64,000 bases of DNA from RH-AL1 sp965198485 (GTDB taxonomy: Bacteria; Pseudomonadota; Alphaproteobacteria; Rhizobiales; Beijerinckiaceae). The stretch spans positions 1-64,000 of the forward strand of contig CBDAPQ010000007.1 of assembly GCA_965198485.1 (NCBI GenBank). Reading direction: 5' to 3'. The translations under genes and the position numbers were made by a program. Under the pieces are notes generated by a model. It did not search any database and was not told where the DNA came from. It was given only the letters and a program-made list of their open reading frames with translations. Below are positions 35,247 to 44,455 of the stretch, one piece after another (position 1 is the first letter of the stretch; every line of letters begins with the position of its first letter).

Positions 35247-37478
35247 TCAGATCTGTTGCAGCGCCGCCTTCACCTTCTCCGGCTTGAACGGGATCGACCG
35301 TATTCTTACGCCGAGCGCGTCGGCCACTGCGTTGCAAAGCGCCGGCGGTACGATGGCGGCGGAAGGTTCGCCGGCACCCCACGGCGCCTCGTGCGGGAGA
35401 TCGACGAGGCCCATGACCACCTCCGGCACGTCGGGGAAGGTGATGATCGGGTAGCTCGCCCAATCGAGGCTGGTGACCATCGAGCGATCGAAGGTCATCT
35501 CCTCGATGAGCGATCGGCTGACGGTCTGCACCACGTTGCCCTGAAGCTGGTTGCGGACGCCGTCGGGGTTGATGATCTGCCCGCAATCCTGCACCACGGT
35601 GAACTTGGTGCAACGCACCTTGCCTGTCTTGCGATCGATGGAGACGTCGGCGACGCCGCCGACGTAGGTGCGGATCAGCTCGTATTTGACATAGGCCATG
35701 CCACGGCCGGTCAGCACGTCGCCGGAGCGGTCGCGCTTAGGGTCGGGCGTGCTCCATTGGGCCAGATCGTGCAGCCTGTCGAGCACGGCGAGGCCACGCT
35801 TGTCGTCGAGGAGGCGGCGGCGATAGTCGAAGGGGTCGACGCCGGCGGCGAGCGCCAGCTCGTCCATAAAGCTCTCGTTGGCGTAGGTGTTCTGCATGCG
35901 TCCCGGCGTGCGGATCCAGGAGGGGCGGAACGGCGTCGTCTCGAGTCGGTGCGCCACCGTCCTGATCGCGGGCACGGCGTACTGGATCGCCGTGTTGCCG
36001 GTGATGCCGCCGGGCGAGAGCACGGCCGTGTGGGGCAGCTCGCCAAGCTCGGCCGACGTCAGCGGCACGAGGCCGGCGGCGCCTTGCGGCACGAAGAACT
36101 GCGAGTGCCACGCCGTCACGGCGCCCTTGTCGTCGAGCGCGGCCTCGAGGTCGATCAGCGTCGGCGGGCCCTTGGGGTCCCAGCCGTGCTCGTCGTGGCG
36201 GCTCCATTGCACGCGGACCGGCGCGCCGACCTCGCGCGCCATCAGGGCGGCATCGCCCGCGGCGTCCTCGTGCCCGTTGCGGCCGTAGCAGCCCGAGCCT
36301 TCCACGTAGATGCAGCGCACGTCCTGCGGCTTCACCTTGGACATGATGGCGAGCTGCGTGACGAGGTTGTGGGTCGCCTGACTGGCCGTCCAGCACGTCA
36401 GCTTGCCGTCCTTCCACTCGGCGATGGCGCAGGACGGGCCGATCGAGCCATGGGTGTGGATGGCGAAGTCGTAGGAGGCCTTCAGCACCTTGCCGCCGGC
36501 CTGGGTCGCGGCGGCCATCGCGGCATCGACGTCACCCTTGGTCTGGGTGACGTCCTCGTGCGCGACCTTGGTGTGGCGCACGTGGTCCCATAGCTTGGCC
36601 TGCTCGGGCAGGCCGTCCCACGCCGTCCACTCGGCCTTGAGCTGCCGCGCCGCCTTGATCGCCGCCCACTCGCCCCTGCAGACCACGCCGAGGAAGTTGG
36701 CGACGCGCACCACCTTCACGACGCCGGGAATGTCCTTGATCGAGCCCTCGTCCAAACTCTTCAGCGTGGCGCCGAGCGCCGGCGGCCGCACCACGCGGCC
36801 GTGCAGCATGCCGGGGACGCGGTAGTCCTGCATGTAGGTGAAGTCGCCGGTGCACTTGGCCGGGATGTCGAGCCGCGCCACCGACTTGCCGACAATCGTG
36901 TAAAGGTCCGGGTTCTTGGTCGGCGCCTTGGGGTTGAGCTTCAGGTCGAAGTGCTTGCCGCCGATCAGCGCGCCGTAGGCGACGCTCCTGCCGTCCTTGG
37001 CCGCGATCACGCCATCCTCGACCGAGAGATCGCCGGCGGCCGTGCCGAGGCGCTTGGCCGCCTCGTCGACGAGCGCCTTGCGCGCGGTCGCGCAGGCTTG
37101 GCGGATCTGCTGGCCACCCTTCTGGATCGAGTTGGAGCCGTAGGTCGGCGCCTGGTCCGGCGTGAGCAACGTGTCGCCCTGGATCACGGAAACGCGTGCC
37201 ATCGGCACGTCGAGCTCTTCGGCGACCATCTGGGTCAGCGCCGTCTCGACGCCGGTGCCGAGGTCGACCTTGCCGGAATATAGCGTGACGTGCCCCGCGG
37301 CGTCGATGCCGAGGTAGGAATCGACGTCCGTGGCGGCGACCGTCTTGTCGGTGAGCGCCTCGGTGGCCTCGCGCGAGGCGGCCTGGCCGGCGGTCTCGGC
37401 CAAGGCGCGGGGTACTGCGAAGGAGACGGTGAGCAGCCCTGCTGCGGCGAGCAGCGAGCGGCGATCGAAAGCGGTCAT
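35247..37478 (-). CDS. iorB: Isoquinoline 1-oxidoreductase-like molybdopterin subunit
   Basis: This 743-residue protein belongs to the xanthine dehydrogenase superfamily, IorB branch (periplasmic molybdenum hydroxylases). The N-terminus DRRSLLAAAGLLTVSFAVPR is a Tat-like signal with a single twin-Arg. Domains with IDAAGHVTLYSGKVDLGTGV, GNTAIQYAVPAIRTVAH, TPGRMQNTYANESFMDELA and the last CNAVADALGVRIRSIPF follow the family. The active-site Glu is likely in the DLPHEAPWGAGEPS segment. It overlaps no gene; the Fe-S subunit lies 12 bases upstream. Substrate is unknown: aldehydes or N-heterocycles. Confidence 0.85.
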   Translation of the reverse strand: MTAFDRRSLLAAAGLLTVSFAVPRALAETAGQAASREATEALTDKTVAATDVDSYLGIDAAGHVTLYSGKVDLGTGVETALTQMVAEELDVPMARVSVIQGDTLLTPDQAPTYGSNSIQKGGQQIRQACATARKALVDEAAKRLGTAAGDLSVEDGVIAAKDGRSVAYGALIGGKHFDLKLNPKAPTKNPDLYTIVGKSVARLDIPAKCTGDFTYMQDYRVPGMLHGRVVRPPALGATLKSLDEGSIKDIPGVVKVVRVANFLGVVCRGEWAAIKAARQLKAEWTAWDGLPEQAKLWDHVRHTKVAHEDVTQTKGDVDAAMAAATQAGGKVLKASYDFAIHTHGSIGPSCAIAEWKDGKLTCWTASQATHNLVTQLAIMSKVKPQDVRCIYVEGSGCYGRNGHEDAAGDAALMAREVGAPVRVQWSRHDEHGWDPKGPPTLIDLEAALDDKGAVTAWHSQFFVPQGAAGLVPLTSAELGELPHTAVLSPGGITGNTAIQYAVPAIRTVAHRLETTPFRPSWIRTPGRMQNTYANESFMDELALAAGVDPFDYRRRLLDDKRGLAVLDRLHDLAQWSTPDPKRDRSGDVLTGRGMAYVKYELIRTYVGGVADVSIDRKTGKVRCTKFTVVQDCGQIINPDGVRNQLQGNVVQTVSRSLIEEMTFDRSMVTSLDWASYPIITFPDVPEVVMGLVDLPHEAPWGAGEPSAAIVPPALCNAVADALGVRIRSIPFKPEKVKAALQQI

Positions 37479-37490
37479 CTGCGCGGCTCC

Positions 37491-37958
37491 TCAGATCGTG
37501 CCGGCGGCGCGCTGCAGCGCGCGCACGATGCGGATGTGGGTGCCGCAGCGGCACAGGTTGTTGGCGAGCGCGTCCCTGATGTCGGCTTCGCTCGGCTTGG
37601 GATTGTCCTTGAGGAAGGCCGCGCCCTGCATGATCATGCCGTTGATGCAGTAGCCGCACTGCACCGCCTGCTCCTCGACGAAGGCGGCTTGCACCGGGTG
37701 CGGGTGCTCGGTCGTGCCGAGGCCCTCCAGCGTCACCACCTTGCCGTCGCCGATCGAAGACACCGGCGTGATGCAGGAGCGGACGGCGTTGCCGTCGAGG
37801 TGCACGGTGCAGGCGCCGCACTGGCCCAGGCCGCAGCCGAAGCGCGGTCCGTGCAGCCCGAGGTCGTTGCGCAGCACGTAGAGCAGCGGGGTTTCGGGAT
37901 CGTCGACTTCGACATCCCTGGTCGCTCCATTGATGTGGAGCGTCAACGACTGGGTCAT
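37491..37958 (-). CDS. iorA: Isoquinoline 1-oxidoreductase-like 2Fe-2S subunit
   Basis: This 155-residue protein has both 2Fe-2S clusters of molybdenum hydroxylases: the plant-type site GCGLGQCGACTVHLDG with a following C, and the C-terminal site QCGYCINGMIM...NLCRCGTH. It passes electrons from the Mo site. ATG 37958 (MTQSLTLHING) is chosen over one at 37979. It is the first gene of the pair; no FAD subunit or Mo-cofactor chaperone is adjacent, as expected of two-subunit Ior enzymes that use a cytochrome partner. Confidence 0.88.
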   Translation of the reverse strand: MTQSLTLHINGATRDVEVDDPETPLLYVLRNDLGLHGPRFGCGLGQCGACTVHLDGNAVRSCITPVSSIGDGKVVTLEGLGTTEHPHPVQAAFVEEQAVQCGYCINGMIMQGAAFLKDNPKPSEADIRDALANNLCRCGTHIRIVRALQRAAGTI

Positions 37959-38127
37959 GGCACGGTCCGACGGGAACATGTTTCCCTAAGGCTTAAGTCC
38001 TAGGAAGGTCGCCGGGGCGCTGCAAGGGACAAACGCCGAGGCTGCACCGGCGGGATGCAGAGTTGCGCTCGGCGCGGCCGCGACCCATCTTCACGCGCGG
38101 TGACGAACGCGAAGGATCACGACGACC

Positions 38128-39039
38128 ATGGTGGACTTGGCTGCGGCAGGAACGGCGGACCAGGGCTTCGGTCCAACCATGGTCAAGGCGGTCACGACCC
38201 AGAGCTTCCCGGCCGACGTGCTCGTCGAGTCGCAGCGGCGCCCGGTCGTCGTGCACTTCATGTCGAAACGCAGCGAGAGCTGCAAGAGCGTACAGGCAGC
38301 GCTCGAGCGCGTGGTCAAGGGTGCCGACGGCAAGCTCGGGCTCGCCACCATGGACATCGATGCGCATCCGCAGATCGCGAGCCGGCTGGGCGTGCGCGCG
38401 GTCCCGGCGGTCTACGCTTTCGATCGGGGACAGCCGGTCGACGGCTTTACGGGCGCGCTGCCCGAAGCCCAGATCAAGGGCTTTCTCGAACGGATTATCG
38501 GGCCGCTCGAGGATGATGCCGGGGCGGCGCTGGCCGAGGCGGAAGCCGCTCTGGCCGAAGGCGACGTCCAGGGCGCAGCGGCGATCTTCTCCGCCGTGCT
38601 CGAGCAGGATCCGACCCATCTCGGCGCCACTGCCGGGCTCGCACGGGCCCTGATCGCCGCAGGCGATCTCGAAACCGCGCGCGATCTCCTCGCCCAGGTG
38701 CCGGCGACCGCCGCCAAGGACCAGGGCATCGCCGCCGCGCAGGCCGCGCTCGACATCGCGGTGCAGGCCAGCGGGTTAGGCGATCTCGCCGAATTGAAGG
38801 CCAAGGTCGACGCCGACCCCGACGATCACCAAGCCAGTCTCGATTACGCACTGGGACTGAACGGTCACGGCAAGCGCGAAGAGGCGTCGGAGATCCTCCT
38901 GGCGTCGATGAAGCGTGACCGCGCCTGGAACGACGCCGCGGCCAAGAAGCAACTGATCCAGTTCTTCGAAGTCTGGGGCCTGATGGACCCTGTGACGCTG
39001 GCGGCTCGCCGAAAGCTGTCGACGCTCCTATTTTCATGA
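38128..39039 (+). CDS. cnoX: Thioredoxin-fold co-chaperone CnoX (YbbN)
   Basis: This 303-residue protein has a thioredoxin-like domain (residues about 25-130: RRPVVVHFMSKRSESCKSV, VRAVPAVYAFDRGQPVDGF) followed by TPR-like helices (AEAEAALAEGDVQGAAAIF). The active-site motif is SESC, an SxxC as in E. coli CnoX, so reductase activity is not expected. CnoX holds unfolding proteins under oxidative stress and delivers them to GroEL or DnaK. It is followed by a Lon-N gene (36 bases) and a Trm112 gene, an arrangement frequent in alphaproteobacteria. Confidence 0.88.
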   Translation: MVDLAAAGTADQGFGPTMVKAVTTQSFPADVLVESQRRPVVVHFMSKRSESCKSVQAALERVVKGADGKLGLATMDIDAHPQIASRLGVRAVPAVYAFDRGQPVDGFTGALPEAQIKGFLERIIGPLEDDAGAALAEAEAALAEGDVQGAAAIFSAVLEQDPTHLGATAGLARALIAAGDLETARDLLAQVPATAAKDQGIAAAQAALDIAVQASGLGDLAELKAKVDADPDDHQASLDYALGLNGHGKREEASEILLASMKRDRAWNDAAAKKQLIQFFEVWGLMDPVTLAARRKLSTLLFS

Positions 39040-39075
39040 TGGCATCGCCGACGAGCGACGCGAGGATTTGAACCG

Positions 39076-39744
39076 ATGACGTCACCGTCGAACGATGCCA
39101 CCCTGGACAAGATGCCTGGCGTATTGCCGCTCTTCCCGCTCTCGGGGGCCCTACTGCTGCCGCGTGGGCAATTGCCGCTCAACATCTTCGAGCCGCGTTA
39201 CGTGCAGATGGTCGACGACGCGATGCGCTCGCACCGGATGATCGGCATGATCCAGCCCGATCCGCAGGCGAGCGACGAGCGGCCGGTGCCGCCCCTGTTC
39301 AAGGTCGGTTGCGCCGGGCGGATCACGCAATTGGCGGAGTCGGGCGACGGCCGTTACATCGTCACGCTGACCGGTGTGTCGCGGTTCGCCATGGTCGAGG
39401 AGGTCGCGGCGGTGACGCCGTACCGACAGAGCCGCGTCGACTTCTCGGCCTTCGCCGCCGACTTCCTGCCGCGCGCAGGGGAGGATAGCGTAGACCGCGG
39501 CGGTGTGCTCAAGGCGCTGCGCGACTTCGCCGAGGAGAACGACCTCCAGATCGATTGGGATTCGATCAACCAGGCGCCTAACGAGGCGCTCGTCAACGCG
39601 CTGTCGATGATGAGCCCGTTCGGACCGCGAGAGAAGCAGGCGTTGCTCGAGGCCGACGACCTCAAGAATCGCGCCGAGGTGCTGGTGGCGATCACCGAGA
39701 TCGAGCTGGCGCGCGGGAAGAACGCGTCGAGCTCGCTGCAGTAG
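39076..39744 (+). CDS. Lon N-terminal-domain protein
   Basis: This 222-residue protein consists of the Lon substrate-binding (LAN) domain only: LPLFPLSGALLLPRGQLPLNIFE-type opening, RYVQMVDDAMRSHRMIGMIQ, GCAGRITQLAESGDGRY and the final AEVLVAITEIELARGKN. It lacks an ATPase and a protease domain. Members are thought to bind substrates or peptidases; the exact role is not known. It is the second gene of the cnoX-LonN-Trm112 operon, six bases before the third. Confidence 0.9.
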   Translation: MTSPSNDATLDKMPGVLPLFPLSGALLLPRGQLPLNIFEPRYVQMVDDAMRSHRMIGMIQPDPQASDERPVPPLFKVGCAGRITQLAESGDGRYIVTLTGVSRFAMVEEVAAVTPYRQSRVDFSAFAADFLPRAGEDSVDRGGVLKALRDFAEENDLQIDWDSINQAPNEALVNALSMMSPFGPREKQALLEADDLKNRAEVLVAITEIELARGKNASSSLQ

Positions 39745-39750
39745 GGCGAT

Positions 39751-39972
39751 ATGGCCGAAGAGTCCGCCCTGCCGACGGCGATGCGAACCGAGCACGAGCC
39801 GACGCGGATCGATCCGCGGCTGCTCGAAATCCTGGTGTGCCCGCTGACGAAAACCGTACTCGAATACGATCGCGCGGCGCAGGAGCTCATCTCGCGTGCC
39901 GCTCGGCTGGCTTATCCGATCCGCGATGGGATACCGATCATGTTGCCGGAAGAGGCGCGTCCTATCGAGTAG
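39751..39972 (+). CDS. Trm112 family protein
   Basis: This 73-residue protein ends with a Trm112-like fold: RIDPRLLEILVCPLTKTVLE, AARLAYPIRDGIPIMLPEEA. In archaea and eukaryotes Trm112 activates methyltransferases; bacterial members are small zinc-ribbon-like proteins, although here only one Cys of the usual set is left. It has an N-terminal extension of about 20 residues. It is the last gene of the operon with CnoX and Lon-N. Confidence 0.88.
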   Translation: MAEESALPTAMRTEHEPTRIDPRLLEILVCPLTKTVLEYDRAAQELISRAARLAYPIRDGIPIMLPEEARPIE

Positions 39973-40124
39973 CACGATGTCCGGGTGCGCACGTTCGTTC
40001 CGCGTTGTTTATTGCGCTTTAATTGTTTCGTGCAACCTTCGCTTTGCGTCTTCCCGCACGGCAGGATCGCGGTAATGACGATTACCAGGATTTCATTTTT
40101 ACTCAAGCTCGTGCCGGATCCACT

Positions 40125-40574
40125 ATGCCTCTCTCACGCCTGATCTATATCAGCGAACCGCAATTTGACGCCGCCGAAGGATCGACACTTACGCAGCTCG
40201 CTTCGATCATGACCGCATCGCGGCGCAACAACAAAGCAAGCAACATCACTGGCGCGCTTGTATACGACCAATACTGGTTCCTGCAGGTGCTCGAGGGCGA
40301 ACGGCGCGCGATTTGGGAGCGGTTCAGCCGCATCAACGAGGACGAGCGACACGGTGGCTGCCTTCTGATCGAGATGGCTGACGTCGAAGATCGCCTGTTC
40401 GGCAATTGGTGGATGGGCTTGGCCGCGCGCAACACGACGACGGAACCGGTGTTCGCACCCTATCTCGTCAACGGCGCGCTCCAGGCCGATGCCATGTCAG
40501 CATACGCCATCCTGGGCCTCATGACCGAGCTAAGCCGGGTCGGCCTGAGCCGCGAGATGCACAGCGCCGCGTGA
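40125..40574 (+). CDS. BLUF-domain blue-light sensor
   Basis: This 149-residue protein has a BLUF (FAD-binding) domain: LSRLIYISEPQ with the photoactive Tyr at residue 8, SRRNNKASNITGALVYD with the Asn that holds the flavin, and WFLQVLEGERRAIWERF with the photoactive Gln. A C-terminal alpha-helical cap (about residues 95-149) follows, and no output domain, so it is a short BLUF protein that acts through a partner. ATG 40125 gives the canonical N-terminus. Neighbours give no clue to the partner. Confidence 0.92.
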   Translation: MPLSRLIYISEPQFDAAEGSTLTQLASIMTASRRNNKASNITGALVYDQYWFLQVLEGERRAIWERFSRINEDERHGGCLLIEMADVEDRLFGNWWMGLAARNTTTEPVFAPYLVNGALQADAMSAYAILGLMTELSRVGLSREMHSAA

Positions 40575-40753
40575 GCCGTCAGGGCAGTGGATGGTCCGGC
40601 GCGATGCCGGCGACTCGTCAGGACTCGACCAAGGGGGCAAGATCCTCGAAGTACGTCTCGAAGCTCATGCGCGGCAACCGGAATTTTGCCCGCTTCGCGA
40701 GGCTAAGGTTCGTTAACCAAACGCGAACGGCTTTCCCGGAGACTGCCGCGGCC

Positions 40754-41344
40754 ATGACCCGCTCCGCCAAGAACCTTCTCGTACTCTCCCTCGCCCTCGC
40801 GACGTTGGCGGTCTGCTCGTCGCGGCCGGCCGATGCGCGTCGCCGCGCCTCTGCGCCCGACAGCGAAAGCGAGAAAGCGGCCCCCGACAAGGCCGATATC
40901 TCCGCGCCCGGCAAGCCGGTGCAGGTCGGCACCTATGGCGATTGGGGCGCTTACCTCGCCAAGGGCAAGGCCAAGACCTGCTACGCGCTCGCGATGCCCA
41001 AGGACCGCAAGCCCGACGGCAAGAAGGACGCCGCCTACGTTTTCATCGCCGACCGTCCGGCCGAGAAGGTGCACAACGAGGTTTCGATCATGATGGGCTT
41101 CCCCATCAAGGAGAGCGGTGCGGCGCAGGCCAAGGTCGGCGCGGTGAGCTTCGATCTCGTGGCGAAAGGCTCGAATGCCTGGATCAAGAACCCGGCCGAC
41201 GAGGCCAAGTTCGTCGACGCGCTGAAGCACACGGCCAAGCTGACGGTGACCGCACCTTCGATGAAGGGCAAGGCGACGACCGACACGTATTCCCTCGCCG
41301 GGATCAAGCAGGCGCTGGAGCGAGTTGGCAAGGACTGCAAATAG
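40754..41344 (+). CDS. IalB-family invasion-associated protein
   Basis: This 196-residue exported protein has a signal peptide (LLVLSLALATLAVCSSRPADA), a charged linker and a domain similar to invasion-associated locus B of Bartonella: GTYGDWGAYLAKGKAKTCYALAM-type opening, RPAEKVHNEVSIMMGFP, LVAKGSNAWIKNPADE, and the last GKDCK. Two Cys may form a disulphide. The family is common in non-pathogenic Hyphomicrobiales; an invasion role is not implied. It stands alone. Confidence 0.85.
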   Translation: MTRSAKNLLVLSLALATLAVCSSRPADARRRASAPDSESEKAAPDKADISAPGKPVQVGTYGDWGAYLAKGKAKTCYALAMPKDRKPDGKKDAAYVFIADRPAEKVHNEVSIMMGFPIKESGAAQAKVGAVSFDLVAKGSNAWIKNPADEAKFVDALKHTAKLTVTAPSMKGKATTDTYSLAGIKQALERVGKDCK

Positions 41345-41385
41345 GCACGCAAACTTCCCCCCGCGCGAGGGAGGATGCGCCTCGC

Positions 41386-41859
41386 CTAGAGCAGCGCCTC
41401 GATCGGCTCGGCCAGGGCGTTCGGCTTCGTTGTCGGCGCGTATCGCGCGACGACGCTGCCCTGCCGGTCGATGAGGAACTTCGTGAAATTCCACTTGATG
41501 CCGGAGAGCCCGAGCAGGCCGCTTTTCTCCTTCTTGAGCCAGGCGAATAGAGGGTGCGCGCCGGCGCCGTTGACCTCGACTTTCGCGAACATCGGAAACG
41601 AGACGCCGTAGTTCGTCTGGCAGAAGCCGCCGATCGCGGCGGCATCGCCCGGCTCCTGGTTGCCGAACTGGTTGCAGGGGAAGCCCAGCACGGTGAAGCC
41701 GCGGTCCGCGTAGCGCTTTTGCAGGGTCTCCAAACCCTCGTACTGCGAAGTGAAGCCGCATTTGCTCGCGGTGTTGACGACGAGCAGGACGTCGCCGCGC
41801 CAGCGCGCCAGGGTCTCGGACGTGCCGTCGAGCAGCGCGGCTGAGAAATCGTAGATCAT
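41386..41859 (-). CDS. Glutathione peroxidase
   Basis: This 157-residue protein reduces hydroperoxides. The catalytic Cys is in VNTASKCGFTSQYEGLE, Gln in VLGFPCNQFGNQEPG and Trp in IKWNFTKFLIDRQG. The resolving Cys region FCQTNYG also fits thioredoxin-dependent members. ATG 41859 overlaps the TGA of the upstream gene (ATGA). The two are co-transcribed. Confidence 0.93.
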   Translation of the reverse strand: MIYDFSAALLDGTSETLARWRGDVLLVVNTASKCGFTSQYEGLETLQKRYADRGFTVLGFPCNQFGNQEPGDAAAIGGFCQTNYGVSFPMFAKVEVNGAGAHPLFAWLKKEKSGLLGLSGIKWNFTKFLIDRQGSVVARYAPTTKPNALAEPIEALL

Positions 41860-42266
41860 GGTTTGTAGGCTCCGCAGGACGGGGGTGCGCCGGCCGGCAC
41901 CGCCGGCAGGCTGATGTGGCGGGCGCCGCGCGCGTCGCTGAGCAGGCCCTCAAGCTCGTCGTCCTGCGCGTGGCCCTGGAACTCGATCAACTCGGTCTCG
42001 GTGCGCAGCTTGAAGAAGAAGCGGCGCGAGACGAAGGCGAGGTTGTCGTCGCGGGTGTCCAGTGCGCCGAGGTCGGCACGCTCGAAGGTGACGACCAGGC
42101 CCCTGGGAGAGTCCTTGATGGTGATGGCGCGGGGATCGCCCGGCGGCGGGCAGGTGGTGGCGTAATGCAGCGGCAGGCTCGCGCGCGGCTTGCCGGCCTG
42201 CGCGCCGGCCGGCGCCGCGACGCTCGCAAGCACCATGCTCAGAAGCACCGAGGAGATCGCCTTCAT
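41856..42266 (-). CDS. Exported protein of unknown function, coupled to Gpx
   Basis: This 136-residue protein has a signal peptide (MKAISSVLLSMVLASVAAPAGA) and a mature part with LPLHYATTCPPPGDPRAITI and a terminal SCGAYKP; two Cys could pair. Predicted mostly beta. The family was not recognised. It overlaps the glutathione peroxidase start by four bases, so the two may act in one pathway. ATG 42266 is chosen; one at 42293 is possible but spoils the signal. Confidence 0.65.
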   Translation of the reverse strand: MKAISSVLLSMVLASVAAPAGAQAGKPRASLPLHYATTCPPPGDPRAITIKDSPRGLVVTFERADLGALDTRDDNLAFVSRRFFFKLRTETELIEFQGHAQDDELEGLLSDARGARHISLPAVPAGAPPSCGAYKP

Positions 42267-42298
42267 TGTCACTCCATGCCGGCGTGGTACCAAAGCCC

Positions 42299-44455
42299 AT
42301 GCCGCGCGCCAAAGCCCGATCCGCCGATCCCGCCGCTGCCTACCGTGCCCTCGTCGCCGAGATCGCCGAGCACGACAGGCGCTACCACAGCGAGGACGCG
42401 CCGACGATCTCGGACCGCGCCTACGACGCGCTGCGCCGCAGGCTCGAGGCGATGGAGGCCGAGCATCCTGAGTTCGTCGCGGACTCGTCTCCCTCGAGGA
42501 AGGTCGGCGCCAGGCCTGCCGACAAGTTCGCCAAGGTTCGCCACAAGGTCGGCATGCTGTCGCTCGGCAACGTCTTCGCGAACGACGAGGTCGAGGAGTT
42601 CTGCGGCCGCGTCCGGCGCTTCCTCGGCCTCAAGGCCGACGACCCTGTGGCCTTCACCGCCGAGCCCAAGATCGACGGGCTCTCCTGTTCGCTGCGCTAC
42701 GTGGACGGCGCCCTGGTGCAGGCCGCCACACGCGGCGACGGCCAGGAGGGTGAGGACGTCACGGCGAACGTGCGCACCATCGGCGAGATCCCGCACGCGC
42801 TGAAGGGCAGGCCGGCGGGCGTGCTCGACGTGCGCGGCGAGATCTACATGACCAAGGACGGTTTCGCCGGCATCAACAAGCGCCAGGCCGAGGCCGGCAA
42901 GCCGCTCTACGCCAACCCGCGCAATTCCGCCGCCGGCTCGCTGCGCCAGCTCGATCCCGAGATCACCGCGGCGCGGCCGCTCCAGTTCTTCGCCTATGCC
43001 TGGGGCGAGGCCAGCCACCGGCCGGCCGACACGCAGACGGGGATGGTCAAGGCCTTCGCGCGCTTCGGGCTACCGATCAATCCGCTGTCGGTTCTGTGCC
43101 ACTCGGCGGAGGAGCTGCTGGCCGCCTACCACCGCATCGAGGCGGAGCGGGCGGCGCTGCCCTACGATATCGACGGCGTCGTCTACAAGGTCGACAGCGT
43201 GGCGCTGCAGGCGCGGCTCGGCTTCGTCTCGCGCACGCCGCGTTGGGCGGTGGCGCACAAGTTCCCGGCGGAGCGCGCCACCACCGTGCTGCGGCGCATC
43301 GAGATCCAGGTCGGGCGCACCGGATCGCTGACGCCGGTGGCGCGGCTCGATCCCGTCACCGTCGGCGGCGTGGTGGTGACCAACGCCACGCTCCACAACG
43401 AGGACGAGATCGAGCGCAAGGATGTGCGCGAGGGCGACACCGTGCACCTCCAGCGCGCCGGCGACGTCATCCCGCAGATCTTAGGCCCGGTTCCGGAGAA
43501 GCGGCCGGACGACAGTAAGCCCTACGTCTTTCCCGAGACCTGCCCGGCGTGCGGCGCGCCGGCGGTGCGCGAGATCGATCCCAGGACCGGGCGCATCGAC
43601 GTGCGCCGGCGCTGCAGCAACGGACTGCTCTGCCCGGCGCAGGCGATCGAGCGTCTCCGCCACTTCGCCTCGCGCGAGGCGATGGACATCGAGGGGCTCG
43701 GCGACCGCCAGATCGAGCAGTTCTACCACGACGGGCTGGTGATGACGCCGGCCGACATCTTCACGCTGGAGGCGCGCGACAAGCGCAGCCTGAAGAAGCT
43801 GAAGGACCGGGAGGGCTACGGCGAGTCCTCGGTGAAGAAGCTCTTCGCCTCCATCGACGAGCGCCGCTCCGTGCCGGTCAACCGGCTGCTGTACTCGCTC
43901 GGCATCCGCTTCGTCGGCCGCACCAACTCGCGGCGGCTGGCGCGGCGCTACGGCACCTTCGCGGCGATCCGCGACATGGCCAAGGCCGCCGCCGACCCGG
44001 ACTCCGAGGCTCACGCCGAGCTCGTCGACATCGAGGGCATGGGGGCGGCCGCGGCGGACTCGCTCGCCGCCTTCTTCGCCCGCGAGGAGAACGACCGCCT
44101 CGTCGCCGACCTCGTCGCGCAGGTCACCGACGTGCCGATGGAGGCGGTGGCGAGCACGAGCCCGGTCTCGGGCAAGACGGTGGTCTTCACCGGCACGCTG
44201 GAGAAGCTGACGCGCGACGAGGCCAAGGCCCAGGCCGAGCGCCTCGGCGCCAAGGTCGCCGGCACGGTGTCCAAGGCAACCGACATCGTCGTGGCTGGCG
44301 CGAAGGCCGGCTCCAAGCTGAAGAAGGCAGCCGAGCTCGGCATCGAGACGCTGACCGAGGACGAGTGGCTGGCGCGCATCGCGGGCGAGGCTACGGGTGA
44401 AGCGGCGGAGGTGGAGGACGGTGCTAGCGACGATGACGATGGCAGCGAAGACTAA
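42299..44455 (+). CDS. ligA: NAD-dependent DNA ligase
   Basis: LigA seals nicks in duplex DNA using NAD+. This 718-residue protein has the Ia domain (AEIAEHDRRYHSEDAPTISD), the adenylation domain with the active-site Lys in FTAEPKIDGLSCSLRY, an OB fold (VQVGRTGSLTPVARLDPV-type), the four-Cys zinc finger (CPACGAP..., RRCSNGLLCPAQ), HhH repeats and a C-terminal BRCT domain (SGKTVVFTGTLEKLTRDEA). An acidic tail (DGASDDDDGSED) ends the protein. ATG 42299 is chosen, divergent to the exported protein by 32 bases. Confidence 0.96.
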   Translation: MPRAKARSADPAAAYRALVAEIAEHDRRYHSEDAPTISDRAYDALRRRLEAMEAEHPEFVADSSPSRKVGARPADKFAKVRHKVGMLSLGNVFANDEVEEFCGRVRRFLGLKADDPVAFTAEPKIDGLSCSLRYVDGALVQAATRGDGQEGEDVTANVRTIGEIPHALKGRPAGVLDVRGEIYMTKDGFAGINKRQAEAGKPLYANPRNSAAGSLRQLDPEITAARPLQFFAYAWGEASHRPADTQTGMVKAFARFGLPINPLSVLCHSAEELLAAYHRIEAERAALPYDIDGVVYKVDSVALQARLGFVSRTPRWAVAHKFPAERATTVLRRIEIQVGRTGSLTPVARLDPVTVGGVVVTNATLHNEDEIERKDVREGDTVHLQRAGDVIPQILGPVPEKRPDDSKPYVFPETCPACGAPAVREIDPRTGRIDVRRRCSNGLLCPAQAIERLRHFASREAMDIEGLGDRQIEQFYHDGLVMTPADIFTLEARDKRSLKKLKDREGYGESSVKKLFASIDERRSVPVNRLLYSLGIRFVGRTNSRRLARRYGTFAAIRDMAKAAADPDSEAHAELVDIEGMGAAAADSLAAFFAREENDRLVADLVAQVTDVPMEAVASTSPVSGKTVVFTGTLEKLTRDEAKAQAERLGAKVAGTVSKATDIVVAGAKAGSKLKKAAELGIETLTEDEWLARIAGEATGEAAEVEDGASDDDDGSED

